NCBI GenBank assembly: GCA_018268595.1
Contig: JAFDWH010000021.1
Coordinates: forward strand, 1-64,000
Source of the DNA: Actinomycetota bacterium
Lineage (GTDB): Bacteria > Actinomycetota > Thermoleophilia > Solirubrobacterales > Solirubrobacteraceae
DNA length: 64,000 bases
Direction of reading: 5' to 3'
Positions within the stretch are counted from its first letter, which is position 1. Each line of letters starts with the position of its first letter. Both the position numbers and the translations under genes were made by a program. Positions 9,742 through 17,895 of this stretch are shown here, in pieces. Below the pieces are notes generated by a model, which saw only the letters and a program-made list of their open reading frames with translations, did not search any database and was not told the origin of the DNA.

Positions 9742-11039
9742 GGCCCCCGCTTCCCGGCGGCCCGTACCTCGTCGTCGGGCTCGCCCGCTCCGGCGTCGCG
9801 GCGGCGCTGACGCTGCGCGCGCGCGGCGAGCAGGTGGTCGGCGTGGACGCCGGCGCGCCGGACGCCGGCAGGCTTGCGCACGCCGGCGTCGAAGTGCGCC
9901 TGGATGACTCCGGCGTCCAGCTGCTCGATCGCGTCGCGACCGTCGTCAAGAGTCCTGGCGTCCCGCACACGGCGGCGGTCGTGGAGGCGGCGCGTGCGCG
10001 CGGGCTCGCGCTGGTGGGAGAGCTGGAGCTGGCCTGGCGTCTCCTTCCCAACGACTTCATCGCCGTGACGGGCACGAACGGCAAGACGACGACGACCGAG
10101 TGGATCGGTCACGTCCACCGCGAGGCCGGTCATCCCGTCGCTGTCGCCGGCAACGTGGGAACCCCGGTCTCGTCGCTCGTCGGCGCGCTCGACCCGGCCG
10201 CGACGGTCGTGTGCGAGGCGTCGTCGTTCCAGCTCGAGGACACGACCGCGTTCGCGCCCGACGCGGCCGTGCTGCTCAACATCACGCCCGACCATCTCGA
10301 CCGGCACGGCTCGCTCGTGGCGTACCGCGAGGCGAAGCTGAACGCGTTCCGGCGCCAGGGGCCGGACGCGGTCGCGGTCGCGCCGGCCGACCTCGCGGTG
10401 CCGGGCGGCGCGCGGCGCGTCGCGTTCGGCGCCGGCGGCGAGCTGGGCGTCGAGGCGGAGGCGCTGACGTGGCAGGGCGAGCCGTTCGTCGCGGCCGAAG
10501 AGATCCCGCTGCCAGGCGCGCACAACCTCCAGAACGCCGCCGCCACCGCGGCCGTCTGCCTCGCGCGCGGGATCGACCCGGACGCGGTGCGCGCCGGGCT
10601 GCGCTCGTTCCGCGGCGTCGCGCACCGGCTCGAGCCGGTCGCCGAGCTTGACGGCGTCGCGTACGTGAACGACTCGAAGGCGACGAACGTCGACTCGACG
10701 CTCGTCGCGCTGCGCGCGCTCGGCGAGCGCCGCGTGCACCTGATCCTCGGCGGGCGCACGAAGGCGCAGGACTTCGCGCCGCTCGCGCCGCTCGTCGCCG
10801 AGCGCTGCGCCTCCGTGCACCTGATCGGCGAGGGTGCGGACGAGATCGCCGCCGCGCTCGCCGGCGCGGGCGTCCCGCTGCACCACGACGGCGACCTCGA
10901 GCGCGCGGTCCACGCCGCCCGCGCCGCGGCCCGGCCCGGCGAGGTCGTGCTGCTCTCGCCGGCCTGCGCGAGCTTCGACCAGTACTCCGACTTCGAGGCG
11001 CGCGGCGACTGCTTCCGCGCGCTCGTGGAGGCGCTGTGA
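9738..11039 (+). CDS. murD: UDP-MurNAc-L-Ala:D-Glu ligase MurD
   Basis: 433 residues. Rossmann-like N-terminal domain (YLVVGLARSGVA), P-loop GTNGKTTTT (Lys116), NITPDHLDRHGS, and the C-terminal VNDSKATN and SPACASFDQYSDFEARG motifs are all MurD-specific. GTG 9738 overlaps the mraY stop (GTGA), which fits both the family N-terminus and the coupling style here. Its end overlaps ftsW by 4 nt. Confidence 0.95.
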   Translation: MRPPLPGGPYLVVGLARSGVAAALTLRARGEQVVGVDAGAPDAGRLAHAGVEVRLDDSGVQLLDRVATVVKSPGVPHTAAVVEAARARGLALVGELELAWRLLPNDFIAVTGTNGKTTTTEWIGHVHREAGHPVAVAGNVGTPVSSLVGALDPAATVVCEASSFQLEDTTAFAPDAAVLLNITPDHLDRHGSLVAYREAKLNAFRRQGPDAVAVAPADLAVPGGARRVAFGAGGELGVEAEALTWQGEPFVAAEEIPLPGAHNLQNAAATAAVCLARGIDPDAVRAGLRSFRGVAHRLEPVAELDGVAYVNDSKATNVDSTLVALRALGERRVHLILGGRTKAQDFAPLAPLVAERCASVHLIGEGADEIAAALAGAGVPLHHDGDLERAVHAARAAARPGEVVLLSPACASFDQYSDFEARGDCFRALVEAL

Positions 11040-12307
11040 GACGCCCGCCGCGGCCCGCGCGCCCTCCGCGCCCCGCCCGCCGCAGAGCCGCCGCGCGCCC
11101 GCAGCCGATCGAGCAGCGCATGCTGCTGACGGCGGCGCTGATCCTGCTCGCGTTCGGCGCGGTGATGGTCTACAGCGCCTCCTCGGCGCGCAACGTGCTG
11201 GGCGGCGGCGACGGGACGCAGTTCCTCGTGCGCTTCCTGCTGTTCGGCGCGTTCGGGCTCGTCGTTATGCACGTGATGTCGCGTCGCGGCGTGGCGCTGC
11301 TGCGCCAGCTCACGCCGCTGCTGCTGCTCGGCTCGTTCGGCCTGCTGCTGCTCGTGCTGGTGCCGGGGATCGGCATCTCGGTCAACGGCGCGCGCCGCTG
11401 GATCGGCCCCGGCACGCTGTCGTTCCAGCCGTCGGAGCTGATGAAGCTGTCGCTGATCCTCTACGTCGCGCAGTTCCTCGCAAGCCATCCGCGGCGGATC
11501 CAGACGTTCAAGGGGATGGTCAGCCCGATCGTCGTCGTGACCGGCGCGGCGGCCGCGCTCGTGGCGGCCGAGCCGGACCTCGGCACCGCGCTGGTGATCT
11601 GCTTCTCGGTCGCGTCGCTGCTCGTCGCGGCCGGCGTGCCGCTGCGCTACCTCGGCTACCTCGCCGCCGGCGGCGCCGTGCTGATCGGGCTGCTGGTGCT
11701 GGTCCAGCCCTACCAGCAGGCGCGCCTGACGGCCTTCCTCGACCCGTGGGCGAGCGCCTCCACGAGCGGCTTCCAGTCGGTGCAGGGACAGATCGCGCTC
11801 GGCTCGGGCGGGCTGTTCGGCGTCGGGCTGGGGCAGTCCGTGCAGAAGGCGTTCTTCCTGCCGGAGGCGCACACCGACTTCATCCTCGCGGTGATCGGCG
11901 AGGAGCTGGGCGTCGTCGGCGTCAGCGCCGTGATCGCGCTGTTCGGGCTGATCGCCTGGTCGGGGCTGCGGATCGCGCGAGCGGCGACCGACGCGTATGC
12001 CAAGCTGCTGGCGACCGGCCTCACCGCCCTGATCCTGTGCCAGGCGACGCTCAACATCTTCGTGGTGCTCGGCATCGCGCCGCTGACCGGCGTGCCGCTG
12101 CCGTTCATCTCGTACGGGCCGACGAACCTGACCGTGATCCTCGCGGCCGTCGGGCTGCTGCTGAACGTCGCGGAGGGCAATCGCGCCGGGCTGCGGCTCG
12201 TCGAGCCCTCGCGCCCGCGCCGTGACGCCGCGGATCGCGATCGCCGCCGGCGGGACGGCGGGACACGTCGTGCCGGCGCTGGCGGTCGCCGGCGCGCTGC
12301 GGGCTGA
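11036..12307 (+). CDS. ftsW: SEDS glycosyltransferase FtsW
   Basis: 423 residues, about ten transmembrane helices. SEDS peptidoglycan polymerase working with FtsI at the septum. Motifs: MVYSASSA in helix 1, RRWIGPG, FQPSELMK and the C-terminal PFISYGPTN. The basic N-terminus (1-27) is Arg/Pro-rich. The last 28 codons or so run out of frame through the start of murG, encoding an Arg/Gly-rich tail with no conserved counterpart. Confidence 0.94.
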   Translation: MRRPPRPARPPRPARRRAAARPQPIEQRMLLTAALILLAFGAVMVYSASSARNVLGGGDGTQFLVRFLLFGAFGLVVMHVMSRRGVALLRQLTPLLLLGSFGLLLLVLVPGIGISVNGARRWIGPGTLSFQPSELMKLSLILYVAQFLASHPRRIQTFKGMVSPIVVVTGAAAALVAAEPDLGTALVICFSVASLLVAAGVPLRYLGYLAAGGAVLIGLLVLVQPYQQARLTAFLDPWASASTSGFQSVQGQIALGSGGLFGVGLGQSVQKAFFLPEAHTDFILAVIGEELGVVGVSAVIALFGLIAWSGLRIARAATDAYAKLLATGLTALILCQATLNIFVVLGIAPLTGVPLPFISYGPTNLTVILAAVGLLLNVAEGNRAGLRLVEPSRPRRDAADRDRRRRDGGTRRAGAGGRRRAAG

Positions 12308-13286
12308 GGGCGCGCAGGTCGCGTTCGTCGGCGGCGAGCGCGCCGAGGCGGAGCTGGTCCCGGCCGCCGGCTACGAGCTGCACGGCATCCGCGTCGCCGG
12401 CCTCGACCGCCGCAACCCGCTGCTCGCCGCGCGCGCCGCGCTGCTCGCCGCACGCGCGCTGCTCGTCTCCGTGCGACTGCTGCGGCGGCTGAGAGTGGAC
12501 GCCGTGATGGGCGGCGGCGGCTACGTCGCCGGGCCGGTCGGCCTCGCGGCGGTGCTGCTGCGCAAGCCGCTCGTCCTGACCGAGGCCGACTCGCACCTGG
12601 GGATCGCGAACCGCCTGCTGGCGCCGTTCGCGCGGCGCGTCTGCCTCGCCTTCCCGCTCGCCGGCCGCACGGGCGAGCGCTACCGCGTCACCGGCCGGCC
12701 GGTGCCGGCGCCCGCGACCGACCGCGCCGCCGCCCGCGCGCGCTTCGGCCTCGCGCCGGACGAGACGGTCGTGCTCGTGTTCGGCGGCTCGCTCGGCGCG
12801 CGCTCGATCAACCACGCGGCGATCGACGCGTTCGCCGACGCGCCGTACCGCGTGCTGCACGCGGCCGGCGCGCGCGACTTCGCGACGCTGAGCGCGCCCG
12901 GTCCCCGCTACGACCTGCGCGAGTACGTCCACGAGTTCGGCGAGGCGCTGCTCGCCGCCGACCTCGTCGTCGCCCGCTCCGGCGGCTCGATCTTCGAGGT
13001 GGCGGCGCACGGCAGACCGGCGATCCTGATCCCGTACCCCGCCGCCGCCGCCGACCACCAGACCGCGAACGCGCGCTGGATGGTCGACGGCGGCGCGGCC
13101 GTCGTGATCGCCGACGCCGAGCTGACGGCCGAGCGCCTGCGCACCGAGGTCGACGCGCTGCTCGCCGACCGCGACCGCCTCGCCACGATGGCCGCCGCCT
13201 CCGCCGCGCTCGCCCGCCCCGACGCCGCCCGCGAGATCGCGGACGAGCTGCTGGCGGCGGCCGGTGCCGGCAGGACCGCTCGCTAG
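12222..13286 (+). CDS. murG: lipid II synthase MurG
   Basis: 354-residue GT28 glycosyltransferase adding GlcNAc to lipid I on the inner membrane face. N-terminal GGTAGHVVPALAVA is the first glycine-rich loop; MGGGGYVAGP, LTEADSHLG and FGGSLGARSIN follow; the C-terminal domain has RSGGSIFEVAAHGRPAILIPYP. GTG 12222 is the only start that retains the first loop, so the 86-nt overlap with ftsW is real rather than a start error. The TAG stop forms part of the likely -10 of murC. Confidence 0.94.
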   Translation: MTPRIAIAAGGTAGHVVPALAVAGALRAEGAQVAFVGGERAEAELVPAAGYELHGIRVAGLDRRNPLLAARAALLAARALLVSVRLLRRLRVDAVMGGGGYVAGPVGLAAVLLRKPLVLTEADSHLGIANRLLAPFARRVCLAFPLAGRTGERYRVTGRPVPAPATDRAAARARFGLAPDETVVLVFGGSLGARSINHAAIDAFADAPYRVLHAAGARDFATLSAPGPRYDLREYVHEFGEALLAADLVVARSGGSIFEVAAHGRPAILIPYPAAAADHQTANARWMVDGGAAVVIADAELTAERLRTEVDALLADRDRLATMAAASAALARPDAAREIADELLAAAGAGRTAR

Positions 13287-13296
13287 CCTCCCGCCC

Positions 13297-14679
13297 GTGA
13301 CGGACGAGCGACCGTGGGCCGGGCGGCGGCTGCACTTCATCGGGATCGGCGGCGCCGGCATGAGCGGGCTCGCGCTCGTCGCGCGCGCGCTAGGCGCCGA
13401 CGTGAGCGGCTCGGACCGCGCCGAGTCGCCGGCGCTCGAGCGCCTGCGCGAGGCCGGCTGCGACGCGCGCGCCGATCATGACGCGGCGCACGTCCCGCCG
13501 GACGCCGAGGTCGTCTACTCGACCGCGGTCCCGCCGGAGAACCCGGAGCGCGCGATCGCGCGCGAGCGCGGCCAGCGCGAGCTGCACCGCGCCGACCTGC
13601 TGGCCGAGGTCACCGCGCTGCGGCGCTGCATCGCGGTCAGCGGCACGCACGGCAAGACGACCACCACGAGCATGGTCGTGCACGCGCTGCGCGGCTGCGG
13701 GATGGACCCCGGCTACCTCGTCGGCGGCGAGGTGCGCTCGACCGGCGCGAACGCCGGCTGGGGCGCGGGGGAGTGGGTCGTCGTCGAGGCCGACGAGTCC
13801 GACCGCTCGCTGCTGAAGCTGCACCCCGACGTCGCCGTCCTCACGAACGCCGAGCTGGACCACCACGCCACGTACGCCTCGCAGGCCGACGTGGACGACA
13901 CGTTCCGCGCGTTCCTCGCGAAGGCGACGGAGGCGGTCGTCGTGTGGGACCGCCCGGAGCTGACGGCGCTCGCCACCGGCGGCGCCGCCCCCGCACCGTC
14001 AGCGGCGGGCTTCATGCTCGCCGTGCCGATCGAGCGGGTCGCCTACGACGTCCCCGACCCCCGGCTCGGCCCCGACGGCGTGCGCTTCGACTGGCGCGGC
14101 GTCGAGGTGCGGCTGCGCGTCCCCGGCGCGCACAACGCGCTCAACGCCGTCGCCGCGCTCGAGGCTTGCCGGCTCGCCGGCGCCGACCCCGCGCAGGCGG
14201 CCGCCGCGCTCGCCGACTTCGCCGGCGCCGGCCGCCGCTTCGAGCACCTCGGCACGACGCCCTCCGGCGCCGCCGTCTACGACGACTACGCCCACCACCC
14301 GACCGAGGTCGCGGCCACGATCGCCGCCGCGCGCACGCTCGACGCGCGCCGCGTGGTGGCCGTCTTCCAGCCGCACCTGTACTCGCGCACGCGCGCGCTC
14401 GCACGGGACTTCGGGCGCGCGCTCGCCCACGCCGACGTCGTCGTCGTGCTCGACGTCTACCGCGCGCGCGAGCGCCCCGAGGACTTCCCCGGCGTGGACG
14501 GCAAGCTGATCGCCGACGCGGCCGCCGACGCCGCCAACGGCCGCACCGTCGCGTGGCTGCCCGCGTTCGACGACGCGCAGCGCTTCCTCCAAGCCCAGCT
14601 GCGCGCCGGCGACGTCTGCCTGGCGATGGGCGCCGGCGACGTCGACCAGCTCGGCCGCAGGCTGGTGGCCGCGCCGTGA
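13297..14679 (+). CDS. murC: UDP-MurNAc:L-alanine ligase MurC
   Basis: 460 residues. First Mur ligase: N-terminal HFIGIGGAGMSGLA, P-loop GTHGKTTTT (Lys120), ADESDRS, and the C-terminal YDDYAHHPTEV and FQPHLYSRT motifs. GTG 13297 is preferred: TAGCCT (13284-13289) ends 7 nt before it, and its TAG is the murG stop codon. An upstream GTG at 13264 would add 11 residues and overlap murG; less likely. Confidence 0.94.
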   Translation: MTDERPWAGRRLHFIGIGGAGMSGLALVARALGADVSGSDRAESPALERLREAGCDARADHDAAHVPPDAEVVYSTAVPPENPERAIARERGQRELHRADLLAEVTALRRCIAVSGTHGKTTTTSMVVHALRGCGMDPGYLVGGEVRSTGANAGWGAGEWVVVEADESDRSLLKLHPDVAVLTNAELDHHATYASQADVDDTFRAFLAKATEAVVVWDRPELTALATGGAAPAPSAAGFMLAVPIERVAYDVPDPRLGPDGVRFDWRGVEVRLRVPGAHNALNAVAALEACRLAGADPAQAAAALADFAGAGRRFEHLGTTPSGAAVYDDYAHHPTEVAATIAAARTLDARRVVAVFQPHLYSRTRALARDFGRALAHADVVVVLDVYRARERPEDFPGVDGKLIADAAADAANGRTVAWLPAFDDAQRFLQAQLRAGDVCLAMGAGDVDQLGRRLVAAP

Positions 14680-15602
14680 TGGGCCCGACGCTGCCCGCCG
14701 GCGTCCAGCCGGACTACCCGCTCGCGCGCCTCACGACCGTCCGCACCGGCGGCCACGGCGAGTTCTTCGCGCGTCCGGCCAGCGCGCAGCAGCTCGTGGA
14801 GCTGTTGGCGTGGGCACGCGCGCACGGCCACGAGGTAGGGGTCGTCGGCTCGGGGTCGAACCTGCTCGTAGCGGACGAGGGCGTCCGCGGACTCGTGATG
14901 AAGCTCGACAAGGACCTCGCACAGATCGAACGGGACGGCACGCACCTGCGCTGCGGCGGCGGCGCGCGCCTGCCGGCCGTCTCCGCGCGCGCCGCGAACG
15001 CGGGCCTGACCGGGATCGAGTTCGGCGTCAACATCCCCGGCACGGTCGGCGGCGCCGTGCGCATGAACGCGAACGCCTACGGCGGCGAGCTGGCGCGCGT
15101 GCTTGAGCACGTCGACGTCGCGACCGCCGACGGCGTCGAGCGCCGCACGCCCGAGCGGCTCGGCTTCGCCTACCGCAGGTCGAACCTCACGCATGGCGAG
15201 GTCGTCGCGCACGCCTCCTTCCGCCTCGAGCCGGCGCCGGTCGAGCAGGTGAAGGCGACGCTTGCGGACATGCGGGCGAAGCGCAAGGCGGCGCAGCCGT
15301 CCGGCATCAAGACGTTCGGCTCGACCTTCAGAAACCCGGACGACCCGCGCGCCGAGGGCTGCACCGCCGGCCAGTTGCTCGACGCGGCCGGCTGCCGCGG
15401 CCTGCGCGTCGGCGGCGCCGGCTTCTCCGAGAAGCACGCGAACTTCGTCGAGAACCACGGCAAGGCGACGACCGCCGACGTGCTGGCGCTGATGGCCGAG
15501 GGCCGCCGTCGCGTGCACGAGCGCTGCGGCGTCGTGCTGGAGCCGGAGGTGCAGACGCTCGGCGACGTGCGCTGGCCCGACGCGTGGGAGCTGGCGGCAT
15601 GA
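14679..15602 (+). CDS. murB: UDP-N-acetylenolpyruvoylglucosamine reductase MurB
   Basis: 307 residues. FAD/NADPH enzyme forming UDP-MurNAc. N-terminal TTVRTGG, FAD-binding GSGSNLLVADEGVRG, GIPGT-type loop (GVNIPGTVGGAVRMNANAYG), catalytic GSTFRNP with its Ser, and C-terminal Glu in LEPEVQTLG. The YRRS segment indicates the type II form. ATG 14679 overlaps the murC stop by one base; GTG 14676 is an alternative. A dcw location for murB fits many Gram-positive bacteria. Confidence 0.94.
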   Translation: MGPTLPAGVQPDYPLARLTTVRTGGHGEFFARPASAQQLVELLAWARAHGHEVGVVGSGSNLLVADEGVRGLVMKLDKDLAQIERDGTHLRCGGGARLPAVSARAANAGLTGIEFGVNIPGTVGGAVRMNANAYGGELARVLEHVDVATADGVERRTPERLGFAYRRSNLTHGEVVAHASFRLEPAPVEQVKATLADMRAKRKAAQPSGIKTFGSTFRNPDDPRAEGCTAGQLLDAAGCRGLRVGGAGFSEKHANFVENHGKATTADVLALMAEGRRRVHERCGVVLEPEVQTLGDVRWPDAWELAA

Positions 15603-16519
15603 GCGCGACCGGAGCGCGCGCCGCCGCCGCAGCGCGGCTCGCCCAGGCGCTGCGCGAGCGCGTCCTCGCCGGCCCCGCCCGAAGTCGCGGCCGCAGCAGC
15701 GCGCGCCCGTCGCTCGGCCGCCCGCGCCCCCGCACGCTGCTGGCCGCGGCCACCGCGCTCGTGCTGCTGATCGCCGGCTGGTTCTGGCTGCGCGACTCCT
15801 CGCTCGTCGCGGTGCGCACGGTCGAGGTGACCGGCATCGCGGGGACGCAGGGCGCGCGCGTGCGCGACGCGCTGGAGGAGGCGGCCCGCTCGATGACGAC
15901 GCTGCACGTGCGGCGCGGCGCGCTCGACACGGCCGCGGCGCCGTTCTCGATCGTCAAGCGGATCGAGGTCAGCACCTCCTTCCCGCACACGATGCGGATC
16001 CACGTCGTCACGAACGTCGCCGTCGGCGCGGTCGTCGTCGACGGCAAGCGGATCGCGGTCACGTCCGACGGCACGCTGCTGCGTGACGCGCCCGCGCCGG
16101 TGACGCTGCCGGAGATCCCGGTGCGCTCGACGCCGGCCGGCGCCCGCCTGACGGAGCGGGCCGCGGTCGCCGCGGTCGAGGCGCTGGGCGCGGCGCCGTC
16201 CGCGCTGCGCACACGCGTGGAGGCGGTCCAGACGACCGGCGACCGCGGCCTCACGCTGCAGCTCGCCCACGGTCCGCTGCTCGTGTTCGGCGACGCCGCG
16301 CGCTTCGGCGCCAAGTGGGCGGCGGCCGCTGCGGTGCTGGCGGACCCGCAGTCGGCCGGCGCGAGCGCGATCGACGTCTCCGCGCCCGAGCGGCCGGCCG
16401 TCAGCGGCCTGCCCGACGGCGCCCCCGCGACGGGGGAGTCGGACCTCCCGACGCTCCCGCAGGGGACGACCGATCCGACGGTCACGACGCCGGCCCCGAC
16501 GACCACGACCTCACCCTAA
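15599..16519 (+). CDS. ftsQ: FtsQ/DivIB divisome protein
   Basis: 306 residues: basic cytoplasmic N-terminus (1-45), one membrane helix (about 46-63), POTRA domain starting near VAVRTVEVTGIAG, then a beta domain. This is the FtsQ/DivIB layout; it links FtsI/FtsW to the divisome. The last 25 or so residues are Thr/Pro-rich, echoing the tail of the FtsL protein. ATG 15599 overlaps the murB stop (ATGA). Followed by hairpins and the ftsZ promoter. Confidence 0.88.
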   Translation: MSATGARAAAAARLAQALRERVLAGPARSRGRSSARPSLGRPRPRTLLAAATALVLLIAGWFWLRDSSLVAVRTVEVTGIAGTQGARVRDALEEAARSMTTLHVRRGALDTAAAPFSIVKRIEVSTSFPHTMRIHVVTNVAVGAVVVDGKRIAVTSDGTLLRDAPAPVTLPEIPVRSTPAGARLTERAAVAAVEALGAAPSALRTRVEAVQTTGDRGLTLQLAHGPLLVFGDAARFGAKWAAAAAVLADPQSAGASAIDVSAPERPAVSGLPDGAPATGESDLPTLPQGTTDPTVTTPAPTTTTSP

Positions 16520-16523
16520 AGCT

Positions 16524-16562
16524 GAGGTCGAGAGTGACCTCGACCGAGCGTCAACTCTCGAC
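16524..16562 (+). promoter_or_regulatory. two mutually exclusive hairpins between ftsQ and ftsZ
   Basis: GAGGTC (16524-16529) can pair with GACCTC (16536-16541), or GTCGAGAGT (16527-16535) can pair with ACTCTCGAC (16554-16562). Both use bases 16527-16529, so only one forms at a time. No U-tract follows. Plausibly a weak terminator or attenuation device limiting read-through from ftsQ. Confidence 0.45.
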
Positions 16563-16615
16563 CATCAGTAGAGACTTCGGCGTTCTGCACGATCTCTTGC
16601 GGCGCGCGAGCCGCG

Positions 16616-16645
16616 TTGACAGCCCGCCGAACAAGGCCATAACGT
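16616..16645 (+). promoter_or_regulatory. ftsZ promoter
   Basis: -35 TTGACA (16616-16621, perfect consensus), 18-bp spacer, -10 TAACGT (16640-16645). It predicts a 5' UTR of about 64 nt before the ftsZ ATG. The surrounding sequence is less GC-rich than the coding DNA. This allows ftsZ to be expressed independently of the long dcw transcript. Confidence 0.7.
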
Positions 16646-16715
16646 GCCACACTCTCGCACGCTGGAAGTCGGGCCAAAGTCTCGACGCTAACTCAAGGGT
16701 CGGACGGTAACCATC

Positions 16716-17813
16716 ATGGAAAGCGGCAGCAGCTACCTCGCAGTCATCAAGGTCGTCGGCGTCGGCGGCGGCGGCACCAACGCGGTCAACCGCATGGTCG
16801 ACGCAGGCCTGCGCGGGGTCGAGTTCATCGCCGCGAACACCGACGCCCAGGCGCTCGCGATGTGCGACGCCGACATCAAGCTGAACATCGGCCACGAGCT
16901 GACGAAGGGCCTCGGCGCCGGCGCGAACCCGGAGGTCGGCCACGGCGCCGCCGCCGAGTCGCGCGACGAGATCAAGGAAGCGCTCAAGGGCGCGGACATG
17001 GTCTTCGTGACGGCCGGCGAGGGCGGCGGCACCGGCACCGGCGCCGCGCCCGTGATCGCCGAGATCGCCAAGAACGAGATCGGCGCGCTGACGGTCGGCG
17101 TCGTCACGCGCCCGTTCGGGTTCGAGGGCTCGCAGCGCGGCAGACAGGCCGAGGAGGGCATCCAGCGCCTGCGCGAGCAGGTCGACACGCTGATCGTGAT
17201 CCCGAACGAGAAGCTGCTCGGCATCGTCGAGCGCCGCACGACGATCCTCGAGGCCTTCAAGGAGGCCGACAACGTCCTGCGCCAGGGCGTCCAGGGCATC
17301 ACCGACCTCATCACGATCCCCGGCCTGATCAACCTCGACTTCGCCGACGTGCGCACGATCATGCACAACGCCGGCACCGCCCTGATGGGGATTGGCTCCG
17401 CGTCCGGCGAGACGCGCGCGGTCGACGCGGCGAAGGCGGCGATCGCCTCTCCGCTGCTGGAGGAGTCGGTCGAGGGCGCGACCGGGATCCTGCTCAACAT
17501 CACCGGCGGCCACGACCTCGGCCTGTTCGAGGTCAACGAGGCGGCCGAGGTCGTCAACCAGGCGTCCGACAAGGAGTCGAACATCATCTTCGGCGCCGTG
17601 ATCGACGACTCGATGGGCGACGACGTGCGCGTGACCGTGATCGCGACCGGCTTCGATCACGGCGGCCGCGGCCTCGCTCGCACCGGCGGCGCGCGCGAGG
17701 AGACGCGCCGCACGCGCCGCGACCGCGACGTGACGCTCGACGACCGCCAGCGCTCCTCGCTCGAGATCTCCGACGACGAGATCGACATCCCGTCGTTCCT
17801 GCGCGACAGGTAG
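16716..17813 (+). CDS. ftsZ: cell-division GTPase FtsZ
   Basis: 365 residues. Tubulin-like GTPase that forms the Z-ring. N-terminal [16 protein letters not shown], the tubulin signature [17 protein letters not shown]7-loop [11 protein letters not shown] and the C-terminal conserved peptide ([12 protein letters not shown]), which docks membrane anchors such as SepF. The linker (about 318-350) is short and Arg-rich. No ftsA, ylmE or sepF follows, unlike most actinobacterial clusters. ATG 16716 has only a weak GGACGG upstream. Confidence 0.97.
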   Translation: MESGSSYLAVIKVVGVGGGGTNAVNRMVDAGLRGVEFIAANTDAQALAMCDADIKLNIGHELTKGLGAGANPEVGHGAAAESRDEIKEALKGADMVFVTAGEGGGTGTGAAPVIAEIAKNEIGALTVGVVTRPFGFEGSQRGRQAEEGIQRLREQVDTLIVIPNEKLLGIVERRTTILEAFKEADNVLRQGVQGITDLITIPGLINLDFADVRTIMHNAGTALMGIGSASGETRAVDAAKAAIASPLLEESVEGATGILLNITGGHDLGLFEVNEAAEVVNQASDKESNIIFGAVIDDSMGDDVRVTVIATGFDHGGRGLARTGGAREETRRTRRDRDVTLDDRQRSSLEISDDEIDIPSFLRDR

Positions 17814-17859
17814 CGCGCGGGCGTCCGCCGCGGGCTCTCCGCCGGTCCGCGGTCTAACA

Positions 17860-17880
17860 TCCCACCGGCAACCGGTGGGA
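17860..17880. other. 9-bp perfect inverted repeat between ftsZ and the Vps62-like gene
   Basis: TCCCACCGG (17860-17868), loop CAA, CCGGTGGGA (17872-17880). TAACAT (17855-17860) immediately before it could be a -10 for the next gene, in which case the repeat forms the 5' end of that transcript or an operator at its start site. It could also serve as a U-less terminator for ftsZ. Confidence 0.45.
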
Positions 17881-17895
17881 CGCGGGAGGGCGTCG

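Noticed and set aside
13264-13296. GTG 13264 as the murC start
   Set aside because: It would overlap murG and ignore the TAGCCT-7-GTG arrangement; the extra 11 residues have no family support.
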